A stretch of 64,000 bases of DNA from Hyperoplus lanceolatus (taxonomy: Eukaryota; Chordata; Actinopteri; Uranoscopiformes; Ammodytidae), in assembly GCA_026929865.2 (NCBI GenBank), contig CM049395.1, positions 31,299,501 through 31,363,500 on the forward strand. Direction: 5' to 3'. Positions 23,581-32,999 of the stretch are shown piece after piece; the stretch's first letter is position 1; every line of letters begins with the position of its first letter. A model generated the notes under the pieces. That model was not told the DNA's origin. It ran no database searches and worked only from the letters and a program-made list of their open reading frames with translations. A program made the position numbers and the translations under genes.

Positions 23581-23875
23581 AACAACTAAACCAGACCTTA
23601 AACAATGCATTAAAACGGTTTAAAACAAAAGATATTTAACAAGCATCAACTGTCAACACATAGTTAAGCAGACATAAAACGTTAAAAAATAGTCAGTACC
23701 GGGCTTGCATCTAATCGGTTACTTGTGAGTTACTAATAGCGATTGCACTTGGAATACATTATTTTTTAAATATATTTCTAGTAGCCAGAGTGGCTCTTTA
23801 GTTTCTGTCTAATGTACACTTGCACTTTGATGCTCAATCTTCTCCTGTCTTTTTTGTCTCTGCTGTCCGCCACAG

Positions 23876-24111
23876 GTCTCTCCTCCTCTCTGAGCAATCC
23901 CTCCATTCAGCAATCTCTCAACAACTGCCAGCTGCAGTCGTCGCTCAGCAACCCCTCCATCAACTCGTCTCTGCGTCTGTCCAACAACTCCCCTCGCAGA
24001 CGTCCCGCTCCCATCAGCCCCCTCACCCTGTCCCCGGGCTCCGAGCAGCGCAGGGGTTTGGCCAAGCAGCTGTCCCCCACCATGTCCCCAACGCTGTCCC
24101 CCATCACACAG
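23876..24111 (+). CDS. crtc3: crtc3 exon 11
   Basis: Completes Gly, then LSSSLSNPSIQQSLNNCQLQ, SSLSNPSINSSLRLSNNSPR and RRPAPISPLTLSPGSEQRRG, ending LAKQLSPTMSPTLSPITQ. The serine-rich SLSNPSI repeats and the RRRPAPISPLTLSPG block match the central region of CRTC2/3; SPTMSPTLSPITQ is shared with CRTC2. It has several Ser-Pro sites. Acceptor CCACAG, donor CAG/GTACAC. Confidence 0.95.
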
Positions 24112-24528
24112 GTACACACACACCTCACACCTACACATAACAATAGGGAAGCTTTATTTTCTAGTGCAGTAGAATAACAATAAAACCTAAATTTTATAAA
24201 TCTTTAACACTGGATGGTATGAGAAACATTGGTAGTTTTTTTTAATACTGTTTGTGTGGATCCAAAAAAGTAATTCAGGAATTTTTTTGTTTGTGTAATT
24301 GCAAGAACCACTGCTGTCAAAACCACTCAAACGTACCATTTAGTAGTGTGCTATAAAGTAAAGTCCGAATCGACAGGTGCAATATCTTTTTACCTCTGCT
24401 TTGATGTGGTGCTGATTGAAGTGTAGTTGAGTAGTGACACTACAATCCAAATAAATAAACCTTAAACTCTTCATTGAACTCATAATCAGTCTTTAGTGAC
24501 TCCTGCTGGCTTACTCTGCCCTGTGTAG

Positions 24529-24627
24529 GGAGTTGCTTTGGATACCAGCAACATGCCCAGGGAGCCGCCCCCACCCTATCCACTCTACCAACAATCCCAG
24601 CATGCAGTGGACCAGAGCCGACAACGC

Positions 24628-24675
<48 letters not shown>

Positions 24676-24735
24676 CAGCAACAACACCAGCCCGTTTCAC
24701 CTCTTCAGAACATCCCACTGGACTACAACAGCCAA
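24529..24735 (+). CDS. crtc3: crtc3 exon 12, with polyglutamine tract
   Basis: Sixty-nine codons in phase 0: GVALDTSNMPREPPPPYPLY, QQSQHAVDQSRQR, then a run of 19 glutamines, HQPVSPLQNIPLDYNSQ. The Pro-rich PPPPYP and Gln-rich parts correspond to the variable glutamine-rich transactivation linker of CRTCs. The Gln run is mostly CAG (24631-24666) with CAA interruptions at its 3' end. Acceptor GTGTAG, donor CAA/GTGAGT. Confidence 0.93.
24628..24684 (+). repeat. crtc3: CAG/CAA trinucleotide repeat (19 Gln codons)
   Basis: One CAA, twelve consecutive CAG codons, then CAA CAA CAA CAG CAA CAA. The uninterrupted CAG core is likely length-polymorphic, as pure triplet tracts usually are. Confidence 0.95.
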
Positions 24736-24888
24736 GTGAGTCAATGAAGAGCCTCTTTGTCAGAGAGTATGTGTGTGTTTGTACAGTAGGCGGGCACACA
24801 CACACACAAACACAATTTTATGTTGTATATGTGGTTTTGAGCCCAAGTGCATTGTTGATGTTCATAACATGTTTTGGTCTTCCTGCAG

Positions 24889-24924
24889 GGCAAAAATCAA
24901 CCTGCTTTTATTAACCCCTCACAG
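24889..24924 (+). CDS. crtc3: probable crtc3 microexon 13
   Basis: Thirty-six nucleotides in phase 0 reading GKNQPAFINPSQ. The acceptor is very good (GGTCTTCCTGCAG) and the donor acceptable (CAG/GTGGAA). It falls in a poorly conserved, Gln/Asn-rich part of the protein, so homology cannot confirm it. Skipping it would keep the frame. Confidence 0.6.
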
Positions 24925-25129
24925 GTGGAACAGTCACATTTACTATGTGGTTTGTTTCCTATTAAATAGGCCTACATAACAGACAAAAGTATTCTGCAAT
25001 GTGTCCCTTGCTATAATTTTTTTTTTTTTTAGATGTATGTTGTATTTGTCATAGGTAATGTCAAAAGTAGTAAAACTTGAAGACCAATTACTTTCTCTCT
25101 AAATTTGTCAACCTTTTCTCTCCTAACAG

Positions 25130-25216
25130 CACAACAACATGGCAAATCTGTTCAACGATCCCTTCATGGAGCAACAGTACTCCAATCGTCAGAGTCAAAA
25201 GTCCCTGGCCTATCAG
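25130..25216 (+). CDS. crtc3: crtc3 exon 14
   Basis: Twenty-nine codons, HNNMANLFNDPFMEQQYSNR and QSQKSLAYQ, phase 0 both ends. MANLFNDPFMEQQ resembles LTNFFPDVGFDQQ of human CRTC3 and FGDAYYEQQ of CRTC1. Acceptor TCTCCTAACAG, donor CAG/GTACAG. Confidence 0.93.
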
Positions 25217-25371
25217 GTACAGATTAACGCACACACGGACAATAGTATATACAAAGTAGTGTTTCCTCTCTCTAAATCCATTGGGTTAGGTAGTTAGTAG
25301 TGTTGTTGCTGATCAGCTCACTGATTCTTTCTTTTTTTTTCTCCATTTTCTCTCCACCATCTGCCGACTAG

Positions 25372-25579
25372 TTGGACCAGTTCACATTGCTGGAGAACGC
25401 CATGAGCTCCACGGGAGGGGTTTCATGCTACGACCCCTCCTCCTCCTCGCTCTACTACTCCCAGGCCGCCCTATCGGGCCTGGGCGGCAGCCATGGCAAC
25501 CTGCAGGACCCAACACACATGAGAGCCAACACGCTGTACTCCAACTGCAGCGGCGGACTGCCCAACATCATACTCACTG
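25372..25579 (+). CDS. crtc3: crtc3 exon 15 (calcineurin-docking-like motif)
   Basis: [60 protein letters not shown] and GGLPNIILT, ending one base into Asp. LEQFNMMENA and SLYSPGSTLNYSQAAMMGL of CRTC1 align well. PNIILT is the PxIxIT-like site associated with calcineurin binding in CRTCs (established for mammalian family members as I recall; here inferred). Acceptor CCGACTAG, donor ACTG/GTAAAT. Confidence 0.94.
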
Positions 25580-25930
25580 GTAAATCCAAAATGGTTCATT
25601 GTTTTGGTGTCCATCATAGGCCACCATAGGTGTTATGTTAGGTTTTTCCACAGTTAACTGAATATATAGTACAAAAGAGAAAAATCACAGTCTCATGTAG
25701 TTGTTGACTTGTGTCTGTGCTGCCATGAGCATCCAGCGTTGCTTATATTATGATCTAACTTGTGGCTGAACTCTTACTTACTCCACTGTAGATTCAGCAG
25801 GCTTAGAGGGAGGAGAGTGTCAGATGTATTTGACAAAAGAGCTGTGGTGACTGATAGTGAGGGCAGTGACACTGTTATCTATAGCAGGAAGAAGTGTTTT
25901 CACCCACTATCATCTGTTTCTCTCTCTCAG

Positions 25931-26136
25931 ATGACTCCAACCCCAGTCTGTCAAAGGACATCAGCAGCGCGCTCTCTTCGGTGCCTGAATATTTTGACTC
26001 AGAGGGTTGCTTCCCGCTGGAGGACGAGCTGCGCATCGAGCCCCTTAGCCTGGACGGTCTGAGCATGCTCAGTGATCCCGACATGGTGCTGCCCGACCCA
26101 TCTGTGGAGGATTCTTTCCGCAGTGACAGACTCTAA
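25931..26136 (+). CDS. crtc3: crtc3 exon 16, C-terminal transactivation domain and stop
   Basis: Completes Asp, then [40 protein letters not shown] and [20 protein letters not shown], ending SFRSDRL and TAA. This is the acidic/hydrophobic activation domain that contacts TAFII130/CBP in the family. It is nearly identical in layout to human CRTC3 ([21 protein letters not shown]...SVEETFRADRL). Acceptor TCTCTCTCAG. Confidence 0.96.
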
Positions 26137-26902
26137 ACAAACATGGCTGCTTTCCATAAGCAGAACACACACACTTGGTTTTGCAGTGTAAAGCGTGTAC
26201 AAATCTGATTATGCATGCAAACAATCTCTATTGGGCCACTGTGCATGCATCCACTGCCACTAAGATTCATTCAATGTGAAAGACATGAACACCACACTTT
26301 CTACAGAGGAGACTTGTGAACAAGCACTGTTTACGCCAGCTTCATGCAAAGTTACCCTCACACAGGCTCAAGCTCGTATTTGTCCGACATTATTTTAAGT
26401 TCGACGGACTGGTACAGTTTTGGTTTTAAAATCAGCACTCATGGGAGCAGCAAAGTCTGCCCCTGCTCCATACTGCTCCTCCCCTTCCAACCAAAAAGAC
26501 CCGAACAAACACGTGACTATCCGGAGAGGAGCCGACGTCCTACCGCTTCTTTCTCTCATCGCCAGCTCACTGTCCCCCTGAAGCCATGGCAACCTCATCG
26601 CCATAGTGACACACCATAGCAACCCCCAACCGCCATGCTCAAGAGTTGCAGAAATGCCAACACACAATTTACTTTCCTTACAGCGCTCCACTAGATGAGG
26701 CAATGTGCGCTCAGAGCCGTTCTGCTGTTACTGTTCACAGCTGGAACAGTGACATGTGTCGCTGGTTAAACATCTGGAAGCCCAGCCCAGTGCAGTGGCC
26801 ACTTCAGGCTCTTGACCAATCATGGTAGAAATGAAGACTAGAGGGATTAGAACTATTGTTTTATATGTTTTTCCTCACAAATGGTTTCATATGTTTGCCA
26901 CA

Positions 26903-26942
26903 TATCTATGTATAGATATATATGTATATCTATACATAGATA
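26903..26942 (+). repeat. Perfect hairpin in crtc3 3'UTR
   Basis: Arms of 18 nt (TATCTATGTATAGATATA and its complement) around the 4-nt loop TATG. It would fold in the mRNA, though the arms are AU-rich. Confidence 0.8.
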
Positions 26943-27090
26943 TAGATTTGTGTAAATGGTATATAAAAATATATATAAAAGCCTCAATTTAAGTATGATT
27001 CGAATTCTATTTTCAAACTAGAAACAAAAAGGGCAAACTGTTTACAAAGATGAGATTTTAAAAGAGTATAGATTTATGAATTAAGAGATG

Positions 27091-27096
27091 AATAAA
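27091..27096 (+). terminator. crtc3: Candidate proximal poly(A) signal
   Basis: AATAAA in the crtc3 3'UTR, about 955 nt after the stop codon. Confidence 0.5.
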
Positions 27097-27864
27097 AGCT
27101 ATATTTTTCCTTGCAATTCTGTTGGATATTCCCCCTCTCCTCGGTCACAGTCGCCTGTAATTTGCTCAGGCAGAACTTTGACAGCACTTGGAAGGCGTAA
27201 AATAGATTTAAAAAAGGAACTCACTTGTTGACTTGTTTAGAAAAAAATACTTCTCTGTACATTCATTGCATATGTTTTATTTTACATTTTGTACATACTT
27301 GTAATGGCGCTTGTACTGTACTTTAACTCTTGTCGTGAATAAGGGCATGCTCTGTGCTACTGTGGTTCGATTATGCCCTAATATCGTTTTTCTCTGGCTT
27401 TCTGTCCTCGTATTATAGCAGTACAGTAACCTCCCTCTGTGGCTGATCGGTCAGAGTGACTCACTCGGAGTGCAGAGTGTAATTGTGTGGACATCGGACA
27501 TCATGTAACATTGCACTTAACTTCTTTTGCACTAATTGGTTCCCAGTGTGTAGACTGATATTTTTACACCTATTGTTTTTTTTAACCTGATAACCCAAAG
27601 AAGTTGAATGAAGCCATTACTAAAAAATAATTGAGACCTACTGTGACTAAAATATGTAAAGTAACTGCACCTACACACATTTCAAAACACCAGGAAAGGT
27701 GTTTTATTTTGATGTAAAAATTAATGAAATTTTATTTTGTGACTTTGACCAATGGGATCCTATAGTAATATGTTTTTATGAAGAACTCATATTTACTGTT
27801 GTTACTGTTGATTATGTAATAACTCAGCCATTCAGGGCATGGAGTGCCCCGTAGTGTCTGTTTG

Positions 27865-27870
27865 AATAAA
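27865..27870 (+). terminator. crtc3: Candidate middle poly(A) signal
   Basis: AATAAA in TTTGAATAAAATC, about 1.7 kb after the stop. Confidence 0.45.
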
Positions 27871-28089
27871 ATCAAGCTATTTTTAATATTGTTTCTGAAA
27901 ACAATTTGGAGCACATTTCCTACTTTGCTCCTTTTTAGCTATGCAACTTACGGTAAAGTGAAACCTGTTGAACAGGTGCAACTTATACATTATGCAGTGT
28001 AACATTGCTTGCAGGTTTGTTTTGTAATGTGTGCAATTTGGGGGATCAAATTTGCTAGAAATCACAATATTACATGTGTCCAGTGTCCA

Positions 28090-28090
<1 letters not shown>

Positions 28091-28128
<38 letters not shown>
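28091..28128. repeat. (GT)n microsatellite
   Basis: Uninterrupted GT repeat followed by GCGCGCACG, within the long crtc3 3'UTR. Confidence 0.95.
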
Positions 28129-28134
<6 letters not shown>

Positions 28135-28934
28135 CGTCAGTGTTGACTCAGTAAATTAGAAATAGTCTGCCCCTACAGTTTTGCATCTAACTGATCAACA
28201 GTCAGAGAACAAGAGCATTTATAGAGATTGATTTGAAGGAACTTGTGCAACATTTGGAATTGAAGGTGCATGGCACCGTTTGAGTTTCTTTTTGTTTTTT
28301 ACTTTTCAGAGAAGATGTTATACATGCAAGATGTGGACTGTGGGGTCTTTGAGTGTATGAAAGAGATTATTTGTCAAATACAAAATGAAGAGGGGTATTG
28401 GGGTTATCATCAGGTGGTTTTTATAAGTTTATATTCAATTTCAGCTATTTCGACCTGCTCTCTTTGTAACTCTTTAAGACAGTGGGTGAGTAATGGAGCC
28501 ACTTTGCAGTTTATATATATATATACTTTTTTTTTTGTCTATTCTTCCCTCGGTCTCAGCCTGTTTCCTGCTGTCTAAATGCCTGCCTTCTACTGCCTTA
28601 CTTTGTTGTATTTTGACTTTTCATATTCCAGCAGTATCCTGTATCAGCTAATAATCACTTCTGTTTAGCTTTAGCTCTGTTTAGTTCTAACTGCCCAAAT
28701 GTTTTTTCCCGTCACTAACTCAGTTTCATTTGTTTGTTTTTGGTGTCTTACTTGTTTTTAGTTGCATATTAAAATGTACAGTTCTGTTATTTAAAGAATG
28801 TTTTTGTCCACTAGTGTTACTACTTTTTTTCTTTCTTTTTTTTTATGTCATTTGAGTTTGTTTTCCCCAAAATACAAAATGTACTTGGTTTGTAACGTAT
28901 GTTATAGTGCTTATCTTTCTGATTTAATATAAAC

Positions 28935-28940
28935 AATAAA
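28935..28940 (+). terminator. crtc3: Candidate distal poly(A) signal
   Basis: AATAAA followed within 20-40 nt by GT-rich sequence; the most 3' and best-formed signal. Confidence 0.55.
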
Positions 28941-29011
28941 ACTCTATACTGTGTATTCAGTCTAAAGGTTCTGCTGTTTTAAAATGTCAAAGGTTGTGGT
29001 GGTCGTTTCTA

Positions 29012-29028
29012 CCAGTAGATGGCGACAG
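29012..29028 (+). promoter_or_regulatory. CTCF-like motif downstream of crtc3
   Basis: CCAGTAGATGGCGACAG fits the CTCF core CCASYAGRKGGCRS with one mismatch. It sits about 70 bp past the distal poly(A) signal, a plausible insulator position. One motif match alone is weak evidence. Confidence 0.4.
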
Positions 29029-29029
29029 T

Positions 29030-30027
29030 GTGTTGAAGTTCAATCTCTACAGAACTAAACATCCCTGTGTTGAGTTTGTGGGAAAAAAAAGATGTGTTGC
29101 TTTAAGAGCTCTAACACTTGTTCTACCTTTTCAGTGTTTGAACTCAAGACAGGTTTTACTTAGGTGAATTTATTTTGCAGACTTAGCTCATCCAGGGCAA
29201 CATTGGTATCAAAATCCTTCAAAATGGTAATGCCGAAAGCAAATATTTTGGAGAAATATCAGGACTTTCTTATGAATCTCCTTCAACTTTTGAAACATCA
29301 CTCATTCCGATCCTGTTTTTAGACTATGTAGACATTTGTTTTTCTTGGTATCATCAAAGGTTACAAAAAAGTCCTTTCATTCAGGTGAAATTGATGGGAG
29401 TAATACTTTGTGTTTATTTGCCAAGATCCAAATTGGAGTCAGATGGCAACAATTTGATGGTTTCTACCTCCTTAACAGGCGATCAACTGTGGGATTAAAT
29501 GAATGGGCGTGTAGTAATGGCGGAGGTGTAAAAAGTACTACAAGTACCAAAACTTAAATCAAAAGACAGATAATTCCAGCTTTAGCTACTTTAAAATAAA
29601 TCATTCCAGCTGAGTGGAATTTCTCCTCCATCAATTGAACTCGAATGATAATAGAGGACCTCTTAATGAGCAGTATCCACGGGAAGAACTGTAAGAGCTA
29701 AAACTCTTCCCATACACATATTGGCATGTGCAAATTGACTTGGTATATGTCCTTTACCTACATTTGTTCCATTTCTTACTAGAACATTAATATCATCCCT
29801 TAAATTCTTAATTTCTGTCAGGTTGTCAATTGGTTAATACTGGATTTATAAACCAGATGTTTGGTGCCCAGCGAGTGGAATTACCGTCCATCCTTTCACA
29901 CACACAAACAGTATCTACATAGAAGTGTGTTAGGAGGATAAAGTCTGCCAGATGGATAATGTGGGCTCCTGGAAATCAGCCAAAAACCTCAAATGTAGAA
30001 TGCAATCTGGGAGTGAATTCCCAAAAC

Positions 30028-30112
<85 letters not shown>

Positions 30113-30718
30113 TGATGATCAGATAATCACAGTCATCAGTCAGAGAGCTGGAGTCGGTCCACAAAGTGAGTCTGAGCAGATCAGGATGCCAGCCTGGAAT
30201 TCCTCTGAGGATGATGTTATTGGTCTGTTGGTGGGAACCTAAAGGAATACTGAACTGAGCTGCTTGCTGAAAATGATGAATGAAGTTTGTTAAGCTACTG
30301 ACAGGGTAATTGTGCAGCAGCAAAGCGTTTAATCGTATTTAACTGCTCTCTGACCTGTCCGTACATAATTTGGGTTATAAACACTCCTACATTGAGTGAC
30401 AGGACTTTCAGTACACAGATGGAAACTTATACATCATGGTCCACTAAGCACTAACTATGCTTTAAATGCATCTCACAGTCTTTGTCAGTGGAAGGCTGTT
30501 TGCTCCGCAGTCATGGAGAAATTTGTTAAACCAGTAATGTTTTCAGATGCTTTAAAAAGGTTGGATTACATCAGTGATTAAAAAACAGCCATACAACAGG
30601 TCTTTAGATTCAATAGTAATCAGATCAGAAACAAAGAAAAATTGCAGGTTTCATATTTAAACTGCACGTCATTATGTTAACGTGAAAGGGGTCGAACCTC
30701 CAGAGATGAATGACTTGA
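29030..30718. other. Intergenic, no gene seen
   Basis: AT-rich sequence without recognisable exons. The only structure is the CA microsatellite at 30028-30108. Confidence 0.6.
30028..30108. repeat. (CA)n microsatellite, about 80 bp
   Basis: A nearly perfect CA run. Confidence 0.97.
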
Positions 30719-30720
30719 TA

Positions 30721-31331
30721 GGCCTTTCACACCAAAATGAACCAAGAGTCAGTTCCAGGCTGGTGTTGGGGCCAGTTCAAAACTGGTTACAGCCTTATCC
30801 CAGTTATGAACCGGTTGGTTTCACATCGACCGGAGACAGCCATGGAGCCGGCAAGAGAGCAACGTCATGACGTCACTGTAAACGTGTGTGTACGTCGCCC
30901 GACGCCGCTGCTCTTGTGGCTAACGCTAAAGCTACCGCTAGCTTTAAGCACAACAACAGCGGCGAATACGTCTTATTTTTACACGTGTTAGCTCTCGCTT
31001 TGCTTTCTTTACCAAACAGGACCCATACAGCGTATTCTCGCCGGTCAATTTGATCGCTACGTTCGGTAATTATGTTATGTTTACGTCTCGTAGTAGCGGT
31101 GTTTTTAAACATGGCGGGCATGAGGTTTTAGTTGGTCTGGTTGGTCAGGATAATCCCTCCCCCGGCCGCTTGCGCAAGCGGTTCACTTCAAACCCTGCTC
31201 AATCCTGGGGTTTGAGTTGAACCGGTTTTTACGGCCCGGAGCAGGCTTTCTGGCGGTGTGAAACCAAAACACTGGCTCTAACTCCGAACTAGCCCAGAAC
31301 TAGCACCGATTTTGCGGCGGTGTGAAAGGCC
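30721..31331. mobile_element. MITE with GGCCTTTCACACC termini, TA flanks
   Basis: The left end GGCCTTTCACACC and the right end GGTGTGAAAGGCC are perfect 13-bp inverted repeats flanked by TA on both sides (30719-30720, 31332-31333). The inside is GC-rich and CpG-rich with AACCGG motifs on both sides (GAACCGGTTGG, TTGAACCGGTTTTT). No transposase. A TA duplication suggests an IS630/Tc-type or similar mechanism; the superfamily is not certain. Confidence 0.75.
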
Positions 31332-31340
31332 TAGCGGTCT

Positions 31341-31520
31341 GTTCTATTTCGTTCCTACTGACCGCCAGAGGCGGTGCTTACAGCACTGGATGTTCCATCG
31401 CGCGCATGCGCAGGTCGAGATCTTTATACCAACAAAGTCACCTGTGACACCTGGGTGACTCCGGGAATGTATATATTCCGGAAGTCACCAAAGGTTCTGT
31501 TCCTTCTATATTCTCGCGGA
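31341..31520 (+). repeat. DIRS left inverted terminal repeat
   Basis: Begins GTTCTATTTCGTTCC and reads through CCGCCAGAGGCGGTGCTTAC. The reverse complement is found at 34262-34312 (exact start) and 34400-34560. Confidence 0.8.
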
Positions 31521-31735
31521 CTAGCAGGTCGCACACATTGTTGTGTGCTAATATACCATTAGCTTGTCGCAAGTAGCTCGTACCTAAGGGTTGGTGCTTC
31601 GATTTGACTTCGACCACCAAGGGCTGCGACTTGCAATTCGTTCGACTTGGCTGCGGCCGGTAGGGGTGAGTAAAGTGTGAAGGCTACGCGTAGCCCGAGG
31701 CTACCGCGGAAGCTAATATCACCTTTCCACCTTGC

Positions 31736-32830
31736 TTTGATTAGATCAGGCGGCGGCTGGGTTCACAGTCGCCGTGTTATTCTTTCGTTCGCACCGTTGC
31801 TTGTGTGTTTCGCTAAGCCGGTTGCTAATTGTATGCTCGAATGTATTGTCTTTCTAGCATTGTTGCACTGTTGATCGGGTGCTACGTTCGCCCCGACCGG
31901 TTGCTTACTTTGATTTAATCGACAGCGAGCGGCTTGGGGGTACCAAGCCGCCGCCACAGTACTTTGTAGCATTGTGAGTAGCCTAGAGCGGTTGCATAGG
32001 CTACTTAATGTGCTCGTACCAGTGGGTGAGCCGTGCCACACACTAGTATGCTGTTATACACTGTATGCTGCTGTATTGCTCGCCGGTGGACGAATTAGTT
32101 TACTAAATCGCCTTCACCGTGTTATTTAGCCGTGTCACACTGTTGCTCGTGTGTAGGCTGCTGTAGTGTGTCGCCAGTTGGCAGCTTAGTTTCACGGCAC
32201 GGGTGTCGTGTCTGTGCCGCTGTGTTATTATAGCCGTGTTGCACGGTAGCTCACGCCTTAGCCTGACTGCATAGGCTAGTTTGATTAGATCAGGCGGCGG
32301 CTGGGTTCACAGTCGCCGTGTTATTCTTTCGTTCGCACCGTTGCTTGTGTGTTTCGCTAGCCCGGTTGCTAATTGTATGCTCGAATGTATTGTCTTTCTA
32401 GCATTGTGCACTGTTGATCGGGTGCTACGTTCGCCCCGACCGGTTGCCTACTCTGATTTAATCGACAGCGAGCGGCTTGGGGTACCAAGCCGCCGCCACA
32501 GTACTTTGTAGCATTGTCGCACTGTTGCTCGGCTGCTGAGTAGCCTAGAGCGGCTGCTAGGCTACTTAATTTGCTCGTCAGGTGCGGCTTCGGGTCAGAA
32601 GCCTCTTTCACTGTTGTTCGCACCGTTGCTTGTGTGTTTTTCGCTAAGCCGGTTGCTAATTGTATGCTCGAATGTATTGTCTTTCTAGCATTGTTGCACT
32701 GTTGATCGGGTGCTACGTTCGCCCCGACCGGTTGCTTACTTTGATTTAATCGACAGCGAGTGGCTTGGGGTGAGCCAAGCCACCGCCACAGTATTTGTAG
32801 CATTGTCGCCTAGAGCGGTTGCATAGGCTA
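31736..32830 (+). repeat. Three diverged tandem repeats inside the DIRS element
   Basis: A unit of about 250 bp, containing GCACCGTTGCTTGTGTGTTT, TCGAATGTATTGTCTTTC and CTACGTTCGCCCCGACCGG, occurs at about 31736-31995, 32280-32530 and 32617-32830 (the last lacks its first 70 bp). Spacers differ. The units carry no long frame and occupy the place where gag and RT would be expected. Confidence 0.85.
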
Positions 32831-32999
32831 CTAATTTGCTCGTCAAGTGGGCGGCTTCGGGTCAGAAGTCGCTTTCACTGTGTATTGAGCTGTGTCCCAC
32901 CAGCGTGGGCTCTCACCTAAGCCTTGCGTGCATAGCTTACTTATTGCTTGCCAGTGGATGAGCCGTGCCACACACTATGTGTGTAGCTTTTGTTACTGA

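Larger units (their letters stand above)
20094..23875 (+). other. crtc3: crtc3 intron 10
   Basis: A 3.8-kb GT-AG intron (acceptor CCGCCACAG), of which 2.3 kb is a hAT element with a nested Tc1 element. It also carries a 14-bp-arm hairpin (22535-22568), a (GT)n tract (about 23251-23280) and a LINE-tail-like stretch (about 23539-23580). The hAT insertion begins 28 nt after the exon 10 donor. Confidence 0.8.
1..28960 (+). other. crtc3: crtc3 gene, partial (exon 1 lies upstream)
   Basis: CREB-regulated transcription coactivators are cytoplasmic proteins held by 14-3-3 after SIK/AMPK phosphorylation. On cAMP or calcium signals they are dephosphorylated, enter the nucleus and bind the CREB bZIP. 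Fifteen exons visible here join in one reading phase (111+129+62+63+104+51+86+50+224+236+207+36+87+208+206 nt = 1860 nt, 619 codons plus stop). The CREB-binding exon 1 is missing because the window starts in intron 1. CRTC3 is preferred over CRTC1 because of the 63-nt DQQPWTEDKRPGFRL exon, which CRTC1 lacks. It is preferred over CRTC2 because of VQFQKIQQLRLSQ, LIGVSKPLPKQLWE and [20 protein letters not shown], which resemble human CRTC3 most. Family membership is certain; the paralogue call is inference from remembered sequence, not from an alignment. Confidence 0.9.
26137..28960 (+). other. crtc3: crtc3 3' untranslated region (maximum extent)
   Basis: No coding potential after the stop. Possible poly(A) signals AATAAA are at 27091-27096, 27865-27870 and 28935-28940. 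The last is followed by a GT-rich stretch (CTGTGTATTCAG), as expected at a cleavage site. The UTR holds a 40-nt hairpin (26903-26942) and a (GT)n tract (28091-28128). Alternative polyadenylation with UTRs of about 1.0, 1.75 and 2.8 kb is inferred. Confidence 0.7.

Noticed and set aside
24440..24805. 121-codon - strand frame with an alanine run
   Set aside because: It is the antisense of the crtc3 glutamine exon; CTG repeats give poly-Ala.
32369..32803. 144-codon - strand frame containing repeated peptide blocks
   Set aside because: It follows the tandem repeats of the DIRS element; no similarity to a protein family seen.
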